The translations under genes and the position numbers were made by a program. From the NCBI RefSeq assembly GCF_004114975.1, contig NZ_CP030051.1, forward strand, positions 4,216,001-4,280,000: DNA of 64,000 nucleotides, given 5' to 3'. Shown here piece by piece: positions 39,026-47,408 of this stretch; within the stretch, counting starts at the first letter, position 1, and each line of letters begins with the position of its first letter. The DNA is from Bradyrhizobium guangdongense. GTDB lineage: Bacteria; Pseudomonadota; Alphaproteobacteria; Rhizobiales; Xanthobacteraceae. A model generated the notes under the pieces. The model did no database searches and was not told the origin of the DNA. It worked only from the letters and a program-made list of their open reading frames with translations.

Positions 39026-40597
39026 TCATCGCAGCCTCGCCTCGAGACCTGACAGCATCTCAGCTAGTCCGGCTTCGTCTGCCGCGACGCCGTAGACGTA
39101 GTGATCGGGGCGGACGATCGCGGCCGCGCAGGCGTGCCGCGCGAACCAATCCGTCACTACGTCGCTTTCCTCCCGCAGGATGTACGGCAGCTGATCGTGA
39201 TCCGCCGTTGCGATCGCGATCAGGCGCAAGCCGATCTCCACAGCGTGTGACGCGATCGCACGCGATCGTGCCACCGCACTGTCGGCCCGCAGCACGAGCC
39301 GCCATCCGGCGCCGCACATGGTGTCGAGCAATTGCCGGCCGCCGGATGTCATGATCCATGGCTGGGGAAACAGCGTGCCGTTGGCAGTATGCGGCACGTC
39401 GGCGCGAAGGCCGCAGCTGAGCGGCGGCACGATCTCCTGGCGGGTAATGGTCCGCGGCACGCCGCCGCCTTCGGCGAGGATGCGCTCATCGCGCGCGGCA
39501 GCCGCTTCCGGATCGCGCTCGCAGATGACGTGGCCGATCGCCTTGATGCGGCTCGTCAGCTCACGGACGTGAGCGCTGCGTTCGTCCTGATAGGTATCGA
39601 GCAGCGCCTCGCCGGAGGCGCCGCGCAGAACGCGCGCGAGCTTCCAGACCAGATTGGCGACATCGCGAACGCCTTGACACATCCCCTGCCCAATGAACGG
39701 CGGCTGCTGATGGGCGGCATCTCCGGCAAGGAAGACGCGCCCTTCGCGCCATTTGCTGGCGACGAGGGCATGAAAGCGATAGCTCGCCGCCCGCCACAGC
39801 GCCGCATCATCAGGCGTGAGCCAGCGCGCCAACAGCCGCCAGACCTGCTCGGGCTGCTCCATTGCGCGTGGATCCTCGCCGGGCAGCAGCATGATCTCGA
39901 ACCGCCGGTGCGAGCCCGGGCCGACGATATAGGTGGTCGGCCGTGACGGATCGCAGAACTGCGCCGCGGTGCGCGGCAGCTTGGCAAGCCCAGATGCGTT
40001 GACCCTGAGGTCGATCACGAGCCAGGGCTCGTCGAAGACCAGATCGTCGAAGCCAATCCCGAGCTGACGGCGAACCGCGCTCGATGCGCCGTCGCAGGCG
40101 ATGACATAGTCCGCCGTGACGTTGCGCGTGCCCTGGTCGCCGCACAGCTCGAGCGTCACACCATCAGGCGCCTGCTCGAGCTTGCGGAGCTCGGTACCGA
40201 GCTCCACGACCACCGACCGATAGGACCGCGCATGGGCGCGCAGGATCTCCTCGACCGGCGGCTGGGTGAACACCATGGTCGGGGTGTAGCCGAGCGGATA
40301 AGGCTCACTCACCATATCGATGCGGCGGATCAATTGGCCGCGCGCGCCGAAATGCTCCGACGCCGGAAACGGCGCAATGTGCGGACTGAGCGGCTCGGCA
40401 ACACCGAGATTGTCGAACAGCCGCAGGATCTCGTGATCGAGCGCGATTGCACGCGGCTTGTCGTAGACCGCTCGGTCGCGGTCGACCGCCAGGGTCTGGA
40501 TCCCCTCTGCGCCGAGCAGGCTGGCGGCGACGGCGCCTGACGGGCCGAAGCCGACGACAGCAACCTGGACATCGTTCGCGGGCTTCGAAACGGACAC
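39026..40597 (-). CDS. FAD-dependent aromatic monooxygenase (MhpA-like)
   Basis: A 523-residue class A flavoprotein hydroxylase. The FAD dinucleotide fold is VAVVGFGPSGAVAASLLGAE at the N-terminus, and the second FAD motif is RVFLAGDAAHQQPPFIGQGM. The overall pattern matches 3-(3-hydroxyphenyl)propionate hydroxylase (MhpA) relatives, with a thioredoxin-like C-terminal region. It would add a hydroxyl ortho to an existing phenolic group before ring cleavage. Exact substrate unknown. It lies between the MFS and VOC genes. Confidence 0.9.
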   Translation of the reverse strand: MSVSKPANDVQVAVVGFGPSGAVAASLLGAEGIQTLAVDRDRAVYDKPRAIALDHEILRLFDNLGVAEPLSPHIAPFPASEHFGARGQLIRRIDMVSEPYPLGYTPTMVFTQPPVEEILRAHARSYRSVVVELGTELRKLEQAPDGVTLELCGDQGTRNVTADYVIACDGASSAVRRQLGIGFDDLVFDEPWLVIDLRVNASGLAKLPRTAAQFCDPSRPTTYIVGPGSHRRFEIMLLPGEDPRAMEQPEQVWRLLARWLTPDDAALWRAASYRFHALVASKWREGRVFLAGDAAHQQPPFIGQGMCQGVRDVANLVWKLARVLRGASGEALLDTYQDERSAHVRELTSRIKAIGHVICERDPEAAAARDERILAEGGGVPRTITRQEIVPPLSCGLRADVPHTANGTLFPQPWIMTSGGRQLLDTMCGAGWRLVLRADSAVARSRAIASHAVEIGLRLIAIATADHDQLPYILREESDVVTDWFARHACAAAIVRPDHYVYGVAADEAGLAEMLSGLEARLR

Positions 40598-40636
40598 TGA
40601 CCGAGACCTCGTTTGCGTGTTGATTGATCGTCGTGC

Positions 40637-41115
40637 TCAGCGCGCGGCGTAGCGGACGGAGAGTTGCGCGGCCTTCACGTGGTCGGCCTTGGGCGGCGCG
40701 ATGCCCCATTGATCGGTGCGACCGGGCGGCCAGACCCAATGATCCGGGCCCCGCACGACGTAGCTGTCGTCGACCTGGAGCACCTCGGCGGTGTATTCGA
40801 TCACGGTCCCCACGGGGTCGATGAAGTAGGAAAACACGTTGTCGCCGGGACCATGGCGACCAACCCCCCAGGCAATCGGGTAACCGGCGTCGATCATGCG
40901 GCCCGAACCGCGCATCACCGCTTCCAGGTTCGGCATCAGGAAAGCCACGTGATTGAGTCCGCTGACCTTGGCGTCGGCGATCACGACCGCATGGTGATCG
41001 CTGTTGCAGCGAACGAACGCCATCGCCTTTGAGCGGTCCGTCAGCCGAAAGCCAAGCGCCCTCTCGTAGAAGGCGGCGGAGCGATCGACATCCGTGCTGT
41101 TGAGATTGACGTGGG
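40637..41115 (-). pseudogene. C-terminal half of a frameshifted two-domain VOC dioxygenase-like protein
   Basis: Directly after the stop of the gene at 41116-41532, and out of frame with it, the sequence encodes LAHVNLNSTDVDRSAAFYER and continues as a complete VOC domain to the stop at 40637. No start codon lies upstream in this frame; the first ATG is at 41023, inside the domain. The three iron-ligand positions of type I extradiol dioxygenases are visible: His in LAHVNL, His in GLNHVAFLMP and Glu in VIEYTAEV. One added base near 41122 would join DRPE to RLAHVNLN and restore a protein of about 300 residues. Confidence 0.75.
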
Positions 41116-41532
41116 CTAGCCTTCGGGCCGATCGCCTTGCGAAGGCTCCGGCAGATGACTGAGGTCGTCGTGAACGAAGCGCAGGACGCCGCCGTCCGGC
41201 GCACGAATGGCCAGCATCATGCCGCCATCGGGCGCTTGGTTCGGAGCTGGACTGCGGATCAGCCGCGCGCCTTCGGCAAGTGCGTTCGCGGCAATGGAAT
41301 CGAGATCGTCCGCGCGCGCTGCGCGAAACGTCACCGCGCCAAGCTCGGGCTGCTCACTTCGGTAGAGCGCGACGACGTGGTGGTCGCTGCCGGTCGCGCG
41401 CAGATAAACAACGCCGGCTTCCCGGGTGACGGGCGCAAGACCCCAAACGTCGCGATAGAACGCCACGGAGCGATCCAGATCCGGCGTGCCGAGATCGACG
41501 CTGCGCAGCGCAGTCACCGGAAACCGGGCCAT
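41116..41532 (-). CDS. N-terminal half of a frameshifted two-domain VOC dioxygenase-like protein
   Basis: A 138-residue frame with one VOC/glyoxalase module (VTALRSVDLGTPDLDRSVAF ... GVLRFVHDDL). In type I extradiol dioxygenases this is the non-catalytic N-terminal domain; the iron-binding domain follows out of frame at 40637-41115. It is the first gene of the catabolic operon, divergent from the GntR regulator. As read, the product would lack the catalytic half. Alternatives are a sequencing error or ribosomal slippage. Confidence 0.75.
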   Translation of the reverse strand: MARFPVTALRSVDLGTPDLDRSVAFYRDVWGLAPVTREAGVVYLRATGSDHHVVALYRSEQPELGAVTFRAARADDLDSIAANALAEGARLIRSPAPNQAPDGGMMLAIRAPDGGVLRFVHDDLSHLPEPSQGDRPEG

Positions 41533-41652
41533 GAACGCACTCCTCCGTCAGGCCACTGTCCGGGCAGACCGCGTGGCTTTCTTGATCGCGGTCGCACTTT
41601 CATGACCGACCACCCCCTTTTATTACACAAAACGATCACCGCAACAGAAATT

Positions 41653-41685
41653 TATACATTTTATGGACTCGTGATCAGATGTATA
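41653..41685. promoter_or_regulatory. inverted repeat, candidate GntR operator
   Basis: Perfect TATACAT / ATGTATA with a 19-base spacer in the region between the divergent catabolic operon and gntR-type gene. This is the only clear palindrome there, and the region is AT-rich relative to its surroundings. Confidence 0.5.
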
Positions 41686-41728
41686 TGATGGCGCACCGTG
41701 AGCTGAGCGAACAATGGAGGCTGGAACG

Positions 41729-42448
41729 GTGGAATTGACTGCGGCGTCCACACTGCCGGCCCCCTCGACGCAGGCGAGCCACGTCTATGACCGGCTGCGC
41801 GAGGACCTGTTGTCCGGACGCCTCGCCCCGTCACGCAAGCTGCAGATGCGGTTCCTGATGGAGACCTACCAGACCGGCCAAACGCCGCTGCGCGAGGCGC
41901 TCAACCGGTTGACCGCCGACGGACTGGTCGAGGTCCGCGAGCAGCGCGGCTTTTATGTCAAGGACGTCAGCCGCGCGGAGCTTGCCGAGCTGACCAAGAC
42001 ACGTTGCTGGATCGAGGCGCTGGCGCTCCGCGAGTCCATGGCGGCGTCCACGCCTGAATGGGAAGAGCAGCTCGTCCTCGCGCACCACAGGCTGAGCCGT
42101 GTGCCCCGGTCGTTGAGTGCCACCGAATTCGCCGACAATCCCGAATGGGAAAAGCTGCATCGCATCTACCATCGCACCCTGATCGGCCAATGTGGCTCGC
42201 AATCCCTGATCGGGTTCTGCGGCCAGCTTGCCGACCAGCTCTATCGCTACCGGCGCCTGTCGATCAGCAAGGCCTTTCCGTCGCGTCACGTCGGCGACGA
42301 GCATGCTGCCATCATGGAGGCGGTACTGAGCGGCGATGCCGATCTGGCGGTGAAGCTGCTCACGGCCCATTATCAGCGAACGGCCGACGTCATCCTTCAG
42401 GACGAGGCCATTTTCCCCGAGTTGCGACGTGAGGTGGCGCGAGGCTGA
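41729..42448 (+). CDS. GntR-family regulator with FCD ligand domain
   Basis: A FadR-subfamily repressor of 239 residues. The N-terminal winged helix includes YDRLREDLLSGRLAPSRKLQ and GQTPLREALNRLTADGLVEV; the FCD domain follows with candidate metal ligands in LHRIYHRTLIG and in the EHAAIMEAVLSGDADLAVKL region. A start at GTG 41729 has GGAGG 8 bases upstream and is preferred; an ATG at 41714 is in frame five codons earlier. It is divergent from the VOC-monooxygenase operon, which it probably represses until a pathway compound binds. Confidence 0.9.
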   Translation: MELTAASTLPAPSTQASHVYDRLREDLLSGRLAPSRKLQMRFLMETYQTGQTPLREALNRLTADGLVEVREQRGFYVKDVSRAELAELTKTRCWIEALALRESMAASTPEWEEQLVLAHHRLSRVPRSLSATEFADNPEWEKLHRIYHRTLIGQCGSQSLIGFCGQLADQLYRYRRLSISKAFPSRHVGDEHAAIMEAVLSGDADLAVKLLTAHYQRTADVILQDEAIFPELRREVARG

Positions 42449-42457
42449 CCTTCGCCC

Positions 42458-42670
42458 TCACCGCGCGCCGTGGAGCGTGCAGGCTGTCGAGCACGTGACG
42501 GTGTTGCCGTGGTCGCATGCCTTGCAGGCGGCAACGCACTGGTTCATGTCGCGCGGATTGAACGACGAGTAGCTGCGCATCGGGCAAACCGGGGTCGAGC
42601 CGGTGACGTCCTGCTCCTGGTTGCAGGCTGCTGTCAAAAGCGCAAACAAGACGACCGCAAACAGGCGCAT
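42458..42670 (-). CDS. small Cys-rich lipoprotein
   Basis: A 70-residue protein with a short signal and the lipobox LLTAAC (Cys16). The mature part holds six more cysteines at 29, 45, 49, 52, 60 and 64 (QCVAACKAC, TCSTAC), enough for three disulfides or a metal site. It has no recognised domain. Similar proteins seem to exist in Bradyrhizobium. It is convergent with the GntR gene. Confidence 0.7.
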   Translation of the reverse strand: MRLFAVVLFALLTAACNQEQDVTGSTPVCPMRSYSSFNPRDMNQCVAACKACDHGNTVTCSTACTLHGAR

Positions 42671-42886
42671 GGGATGTCAACTGCCGGACGAGTTCGGTTC
42701 GCGGGCAACATTGCAGCGCAACCTTGCCCCAGGCATTCCCATCGCAGCGAATCGCGACGGGCGACTCCCTGCTTCTCGTCAAGGATGCGACCCAATTGTT
42801 AAGAACCGATTGCGACCGGGCGACGGCTCGCCGGCGAGACAGATGCCCGGCATGCGGCTCGCTGCAGCGAAAACCGTCAGCTCGCG

Positions 42887-43063
42887 TCAGGCGGCAGCCT
42901 TGATCGCGATCGCCTGGCGCATATCGACCGCGAGCTGGCGATACTGCTCCCCGAGCTTCAGGTAGAATTCGCGCTTGGTGCTGTCGGTGGCGAGCTTTGC
43001 AATCAGCTCGCATTCGGCGGTGAGTGTCTCGAACCGCTCCAGCCTGTCCTCAAGTTCTGTCAT
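42887..43063 (-). CDS. small helical protein of unknown function
   Basis: A 58-residue protein starting MTELEDRLERFETLTAECEL. It appears to be a helical hairpin with heptad-like charge spacing and ends in an Ala/Lys tail. The frame opens at 43150, but the ATG at 43063 gives the form I expect in Bradyrhizobium. Function unknown. Confidence 0.65.
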   Translation of the reverse strand: MTELEDRLERFETLTAECELIAKLATDSTKREFYLKLGEQYRQLAVDMRQAIAIKAAA

Positions 43064-43169
43064 CGGCGTATCCCCATCAAACGCCCTAGGGACAGCAAAC
43101 CTAAGCCCGGAAATTAGGTCACGGCGAACATCGTTATGGGGTAGAAACAATTATTCGCGGACCGGACGG

Positions 43170-44906
43170 CTATTTGCTGTCCATCCGCCAAGCGCCGTCC
43201 CAATCGGCCGCGGGCGGGCGGGCCTCGAACTCCGCGATGCGAGCAAGCAGCGTGCGCGCAGGACCATCGCCGGGGCTGCTCTCCAGCGCGGCGTTGAAGG
43301 CCACGCGTGCGTCATCGAAGCGGCACGCCCGATAGGCGGCAAGGCCTTCGGCATAGTGCTTGCGAAGATCCTGTTGCGCCGCGGTCAGCGCGCCGGCCCT
43401 GCTCATCACCTCGAAGATCGCTTGCGGCGCGCTCTGGCCGACCACTGCCAGACGATCGATCTCGCGCAATTCGAGCTTGGCGCCGATCGCCTCCGCCGTC
43501 GCCTGCGCAATCAGGATGCGGGTGCCGTAGACCTTGTTCGCGGCCTCGAGACGCGAGGCAAGGTTCACGGCATCGCCCATCACGGTGAAGCTCATCATCA
43601 GCTCGGAGCCGATGCTGCCGGTCAGGACCTCGCCGGTGGCGATGCCGATGCGCAGGTCACATGGCGCCGGCATGGCGCGGATGCCGAGCAGGTCAGGCAA
43701 CTGCTTCTGCAGCGCGGGCACCTGCTCGGCCATGTCGATGGCGGAGAGTCCTGCGAGCAGCGCCTGCTCGTTCTCCTCGATGAAGGGCGGGCCCCAATAG
43801 GCCATGATGGCGTCGCCGATATATTTGTCGATGATGCCGCGATTGCTGCGGATCGGGCCGGACATGACGGTGAAATAATGGTTCATCACCTTGACGAGGC
43901 CTCGGGGCGTCATGCCCTCGCTCATCGAGGTGAAGCCGCTCATGTCGCAGAACATGATGGTCATCACCCGGCGCTCGCCGTCGATCGCGACCTCCGGCCG
44001 GTCGATCAGACCCTGCACCACCTTGGGATCGATGTAGCGGCCGAAGGTCTCGCGGATGCGTTCGTTGTGGCGCAGCTGCTCGATCATGCGGTTGAAGGCG
44101 GCCGCAAGCTCGCCGATCTCGTCCTGGGTCGAGACGGCAATGGTCTTGTCGAAGCGCCCCGCTTCGACCTCGCGGGTGCCGGCGAGCAGCAGCCGCACCG
44201 GGCGGGTGATGCCGCTGGAGACCAGCAGCGCAAAGACGAACCCGACGATCGCCGCGAGCAAGGTGACGATGCCCGACACGATGATCGCCTGGCGCTGGTG
44301 GCCGATCACTTGCGACGTGCTGAAAAACACCTGCGCCAGCATGTCGGTGCGGATCGCATCGATCTTCTGGTTGAACTGGTCGCGCACGCCGTCGATGTGT
44401 TCCAGCGTCGCGCGGGCCTCCGCCATCTGCTTGGCGTCGACCTGCTTGAGGAGCGTTGCGCGATCCTGATCCAGGTCGCGGCGCAGGTCCGTGACGGCGG
44501 TTTCGATGCGGATCTCGATCCGCGCCAGCGCGGCATTGTCCGAAGGGGTCCTGGGATCGTCGATGATGGCGTTGATGAGCTTGCGCGCGCCCTCGGCCTC
44601 CTCCTCGATCCTCCGGTCCGTCACCTCGAACTCGTGCAGGCGGGCCGCATAGGCCTCCTCGTCCGTCGGCGACTGCATCCTGGTCATGACCATGCGCCGC
44701 AGCGCCAGCGCCCGCTCCAGCGAGCGGACATTGGCGCGGGCCAGATGGCCGTAGGCCGGGATGTAGCGGTTCGTCAGTTCGTCCAGGAGAATGCCGACCT
44801 TGCTCGACATCACCATCGACAGGATCGAGGTGACCAGCATCAGGACGATCAATCCGAGGGCGATGCCGACGATTTTGCGCCGGATCGACTGGTTGAAAAG
44901 CGGCAT
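43170..44906 (-). CDS. membrane-bound class III adenylate/guanylate cyclase
   Basis: A 578-residue protein. The first membrane helix (IVGIALGLIVLMLVTSILSM) is followed by a helical periplasmic sensor of about 270 residues, a second helix (VTLLAAIVGFVFALLVSSG), a HAMP domain (ITRPVRLLLAGTREVEAGRF) and a class III cyclase domain. Metal-binding Asp residues lie in IMFCDMSGFTSMSEG and KYIGDAIMAYWGPPF. The C-terminus after the cyclase has a short TPR-like helical tail. The frame continues 100 codons upstream, but the ATG at 44906 places the first helix at the N-terminus. It probably makes cAMP in response to an envelope signal. Confidence 0.92.
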   Translation of the reverse strand: MPLFNQSIRRKIVGIALGLIVLMLVTSILSMVMSSKVGILLDELTNRYIPAYGHLARANVRSLERALALRRMVMTRMQSPTDEEAYAARLHEFEVTDRRIEEEAEGARKLINAIIDDPRTPSDNAALARIEIRIETAVTDLRRDLDQDRATLLKQVDAKQMAEARATLEHIDGVRDQFNQKIDAIRTDMLAQVFFSTSQVIGHQRQAIIVSGIVTLLAAIVGFVFALLVSSGITRPVRLLLAGTREVEAGRFDKTIAVSTQDEIGELAAAFNRMIEQLRHNERIRETFGRYIDPKVVQGLIDRPEVAIDGERRVMTIMFCDMSGFTSMSEGMTPRGLVKVMNHYFTVMSGPIRSNRGIIDKYIGDAIMAYWGPPFIEENEQALLAGLSAIDMAEQVPALQKQLPDLLGIRAMPAPCDLRIGIATGEVLTGSIGSELMMSFTVMGDAVNLASRLEAANKVYGTRILIAQATAEAIGAKLELREIDRLAVVGQSAPQAIFEVMSRAGALTAAQQDLRKHYAEGLAAYRACRFDDARVAFNAALESSPGDGPARTLLARIAEFEARPPAADWDGAWRMDSK

Positions 44907-45209
44907 GAAGGTAAAGGCTGAATAGAAGGATCGGTGGAACTCAATACACCGGATTTTGGGTGAGGAACACGCGCAATCGCGTCCATGCCCTGCGAGCAGT
45001 TGCAACCACCACGCGAGGGCCAATTCGTTAACAAAGGTTAAAGCCACTGTCGCTCCGAGTTCCCCAGTTCCAATCCGTATTTTGCCGCATTGTTGAACGA
45101 GCGTGAGGAATGCGAGACGATACCGTGGCATCGTTGCCGGTGTCGTGATTCTCAAGCCGCATGTCGTCGCGGACCTTGGTTTGTAGTGGTTTCGCAGGGG
45201 GACCATGGA
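44907..45209. other. intergenic region between the cyclase and transglycosylase genes
   Basis: About 300 bases with no credible gene. Both divergent promoters must lie here. A TTAA-N6-TTAA sequence at 45028-45041 resembles a CtrA site but has one base too few between the half-sites. Confidence 0.5.
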
Positions 45210-47396
45210 ATGAACCAGTGCCTACGCTCGCTCGCGTGTGTCGTGGCCGTCGCCGCGTTGGCCTTCGTGCCTGCCGCCTCGGTGGCGAAGAGCAGCCACA
45301 AATCGTCCGCTTCCAAGAAGACGCACGAGACGAAAGCCGGCAAGCATCGCCATGTCGCGGCGAAATCGCGCCATGGCAAACATGCCGAGGCCAAGCACAA
45401 GTCCAAGCAACGTGACGACGAGCCTGCGGACAAGCCGGCACCGCCGCCGCTGACCGGCGACCTTGCCGCGCTGAAGGACGCCATCGACCTCGCACGCAAG
45501 GGCAAGGCCGACGACGCGACTGCGGCGCGAGATCGCATTGCCGATCCCGCCGGACAGAAGCTCGCCGACTGGTTCATGCTGCGCCATTCCGAGAGCACCG
45601 CCAATTTCAAGCGCTATGCCGCCTTCCTCGCCGCCAATCCGGATTGGCCGAGCGCCGCGCTGCTGCGCCGCCGCGCCGAGGCGCGGCTGTGGCAGGAGAA
45701 GAGCGATGCGGCGACCGTGCACGCCTTCACGATGGACCGGCCGGCCAGCGCCAAGGGCAAGTTCGCCCTCGCCCGCGTATTGCTCTCCGAGGGCGACAGC
45801 GACAGGGCCGCGCGTTTTGTTCGCGAGGCCTGGCGGTCCGACGAATTGTCCGAGCGCAGCGAGGAGGATTCCTACGAAGCGTTCCACGATCTGTTGCGGC
45901 CTGAGGATCATCGCGCCCGCATGGACAAGCGTCTTGGCGCCAAGGACTATGCCGGCGCGAAACGCGCCGCAAAGCGTCTCGGCGAGGATGCGCTCGCCAT
46001 CGTCAAGGCCTGCGCCGCAGTCAACGGCAAGGCCGACAAGGCCAAGGATTATCTCGACGACGTGTCGGCAGACGCCCGCCGCGACCTCGGCTATGTCCTG
46101 TGCCGCGCGCAATGGCACATCCAGAAGGACCACATCGACGATGCGGCCGAACTGATCCTGGCGGCTGCGCCCGACACGATGGCGGCGCAGGACACCGATG
46201 CCTGGTGGCGCGAGCGCCGCCTGCTGGCCCGAAAACTGCTCGACCAGGGCAGGTTCACGACCGCATACGACGTGGTGCGCGCCGCCGCGGTGCCGGCGAT
46301 GGAGGTCTATCGCGTCGATTATCACTTCATGTGCGGCTGGATCGCGCTGCGCTATCTGGGCGATCCCAGGGCGGCGATGGCACACTTCGCCGCGATCGAC
46401 GAAGGCTCGACCAATCCGATCGCGCTGTCTCGCGCTCATTACTGGCGAGGCCGCGCGGCCGAGGCGATGGGAGCCATGGCCGATGCGCGCATGAGCTACA
46501 AGGCGGCCGCGCGCTATCCGACCGCCTATTACGGCCAGCTCGCCCGTGCCCGGCTCGGCCTCGAGGGAATCGAGCTGCGCGCCCCCTCACCCGTGCTGAC
46601 TGCCGCCGAGACGCCTGCGGCAGACGAGCGCGTCCGCGCCGCCGACATGCTGTACGGCATCGGCGAGCGCGACGTGGTGCTCTACTTCGCCGAGGATTTC
46701 GCCAAGGAGAGCTCCGATGTCGCGGCACTCGCGGCGTTCGGCGAGCTCGCCGGCCAGCGCAACGATGCCCGCGTGATGCTCGAGGTCGGCAAGTCGGCGC
46801 TGGCCCGCGGGATGGCGCTCGACCATTATGCGTTTCCCACCATCGGCATTCCCGAACACAAGCAGGTGGCGCCGGCGATCGATACCAGCGTGATCTATTC
46901 GGTGGCGCGGACCGAAAGCGCGTTCGACCAGCGCGACAAGTCGTCCGCCAACGCCGTCGGCCTGATGCAGGTGACCCCGGAGGCCGGCCGCGACACCGCA
47001 AAGCGCTTCGGCGTGACCTACGATTGGGACAGGATGGTCTCCGACCCCGTCTACAACACGCAGATGGGCGCCGCCGAGCTCAGCGCGCTCATGTCGGAAT
47101 ACCGGGGCAACCAGATCATGACCTTCGCCGGCTACAATGCCGGCCGCGGCCGGGTGCGCGACTGGGTGCAGGCACATGGCGACCCCAGAGATCCCAATGT
47201 CGATCCGGTCGACTGGGTCGAGCGCATCCCGCTGTCGGAGACGCGCAACTACGTCCAGCGTGTGATGGAGAACGTGCTGGTCTATCGCGCGAGGTTCGAG
47301 GGCAGCGGCGCGGTTGCCGGCAAGAGCGACCAACGCGTGGTGACGCAGGATTCGAGCGCCAAGGCGACGCCGGTTGGCTTTGTGGGTCCGCAGTAG
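45210..47396 (+). CDS. slt: soluble lytic murein transglycosylase
   Basis: A 728-residue exported transglycosylase. The signal peptide (LACVVAVAALAFVPAASVAK) is followed by a Lys/His-rich segment of about 50 residues, a long superhelical U-domain, and a C-terminal SLT domain. Catalytic Glu lies in VARTESAFDQRDKSSANAVG, with the conserved GLMQVTPEAGRD and MTFAGYNAGRGRVRDW motifs. It cleaves glycan strands to give 1,6-anhydromuropeptides. The ATG at 45210 is preferred over the open frame beginning at 45090, because it gives the signal peptide. Confidence 0.93.
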   Translation: MNQCLRSLACVVAVAALAFVPAASVAKSSHKSSASKKTHETKAGKHRHVAAKSRHGKHAEAKHKSKQRDDEPADKPAPPPLTGDLAALKDAIDLARKGKADDATAARDRIADPAGQKLADWFMLRHSESTANFKRYAAFLAANPDWPSAALLRRRAEARLWQEKSDAATVHAFTMDRPASAKGKFALARVLLSEGDSDRAARFVREAWRSDELSERSEEDSYEAFHDLLRPEDHRARMDKRLGAKDYAGAKRAAKRLGEDALAIVKACAAVNGKADKAKDYLDDVSADARRDLGYVLCRAQWHIQKDHIDDAAELILAAAPDTMAAQDTDAWWRERRLLARKLLDQGRFTTAYDVVRAAAVPAMEVYRVDYHFMCGWIALRYLGDPRAAMAHFAAIDEGSTNPIALSRAHYWRGRAAEAMGAMADARMSYKAAARYPTAYYGQLARARLGLEGIELRAPSPVLTAAETPAADERVRAADMLYGIGERDVVLYFAEDFAKESSDVAALAAFGELAGQRNDARVMLEVGKSALARGMALDHYAFPTIGIPEHKQVAPAIDTSVIYSVARTESAFDQRDKSSANAVGLMQVTPEAGRDTAKRFGVTYDWDRMVSDPVYNTQMGAAELSALMSEYRGNQIMTFAGYNAGRGRVRDWVQAHGDPRDPNVDPVDWVERIPLSETRNYVQRVMENVLVYRARFEGSGAVAGKSDQRVVTQDSSAKATPVGFVGPQ

Positions 47397-47408
47397 ACGC
47401 GGACCGGA

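Noticed and set aside
42975..44921. 648-codon plus-strand frame opposite the cyclase gene
   Set aside because: The product is rich in Arg, His and Asp in an antisense pattern; the minus strand encodes an unmistakable HAMP-cyclase protein.
45028..45041. TTAA-N6-TTAA as a CtrA site before the cyclase and slt genes
   Set aside because: The spacing is 6 and not 7 bases, and AT-rich promoter regions give such matches by chance.
45222..46439. 405-codon minus-strand frame opposite the lytic transglycosylase
   Set aside because: It is a shadow of slt, whose signal peptide and catalytic motifs are certain.
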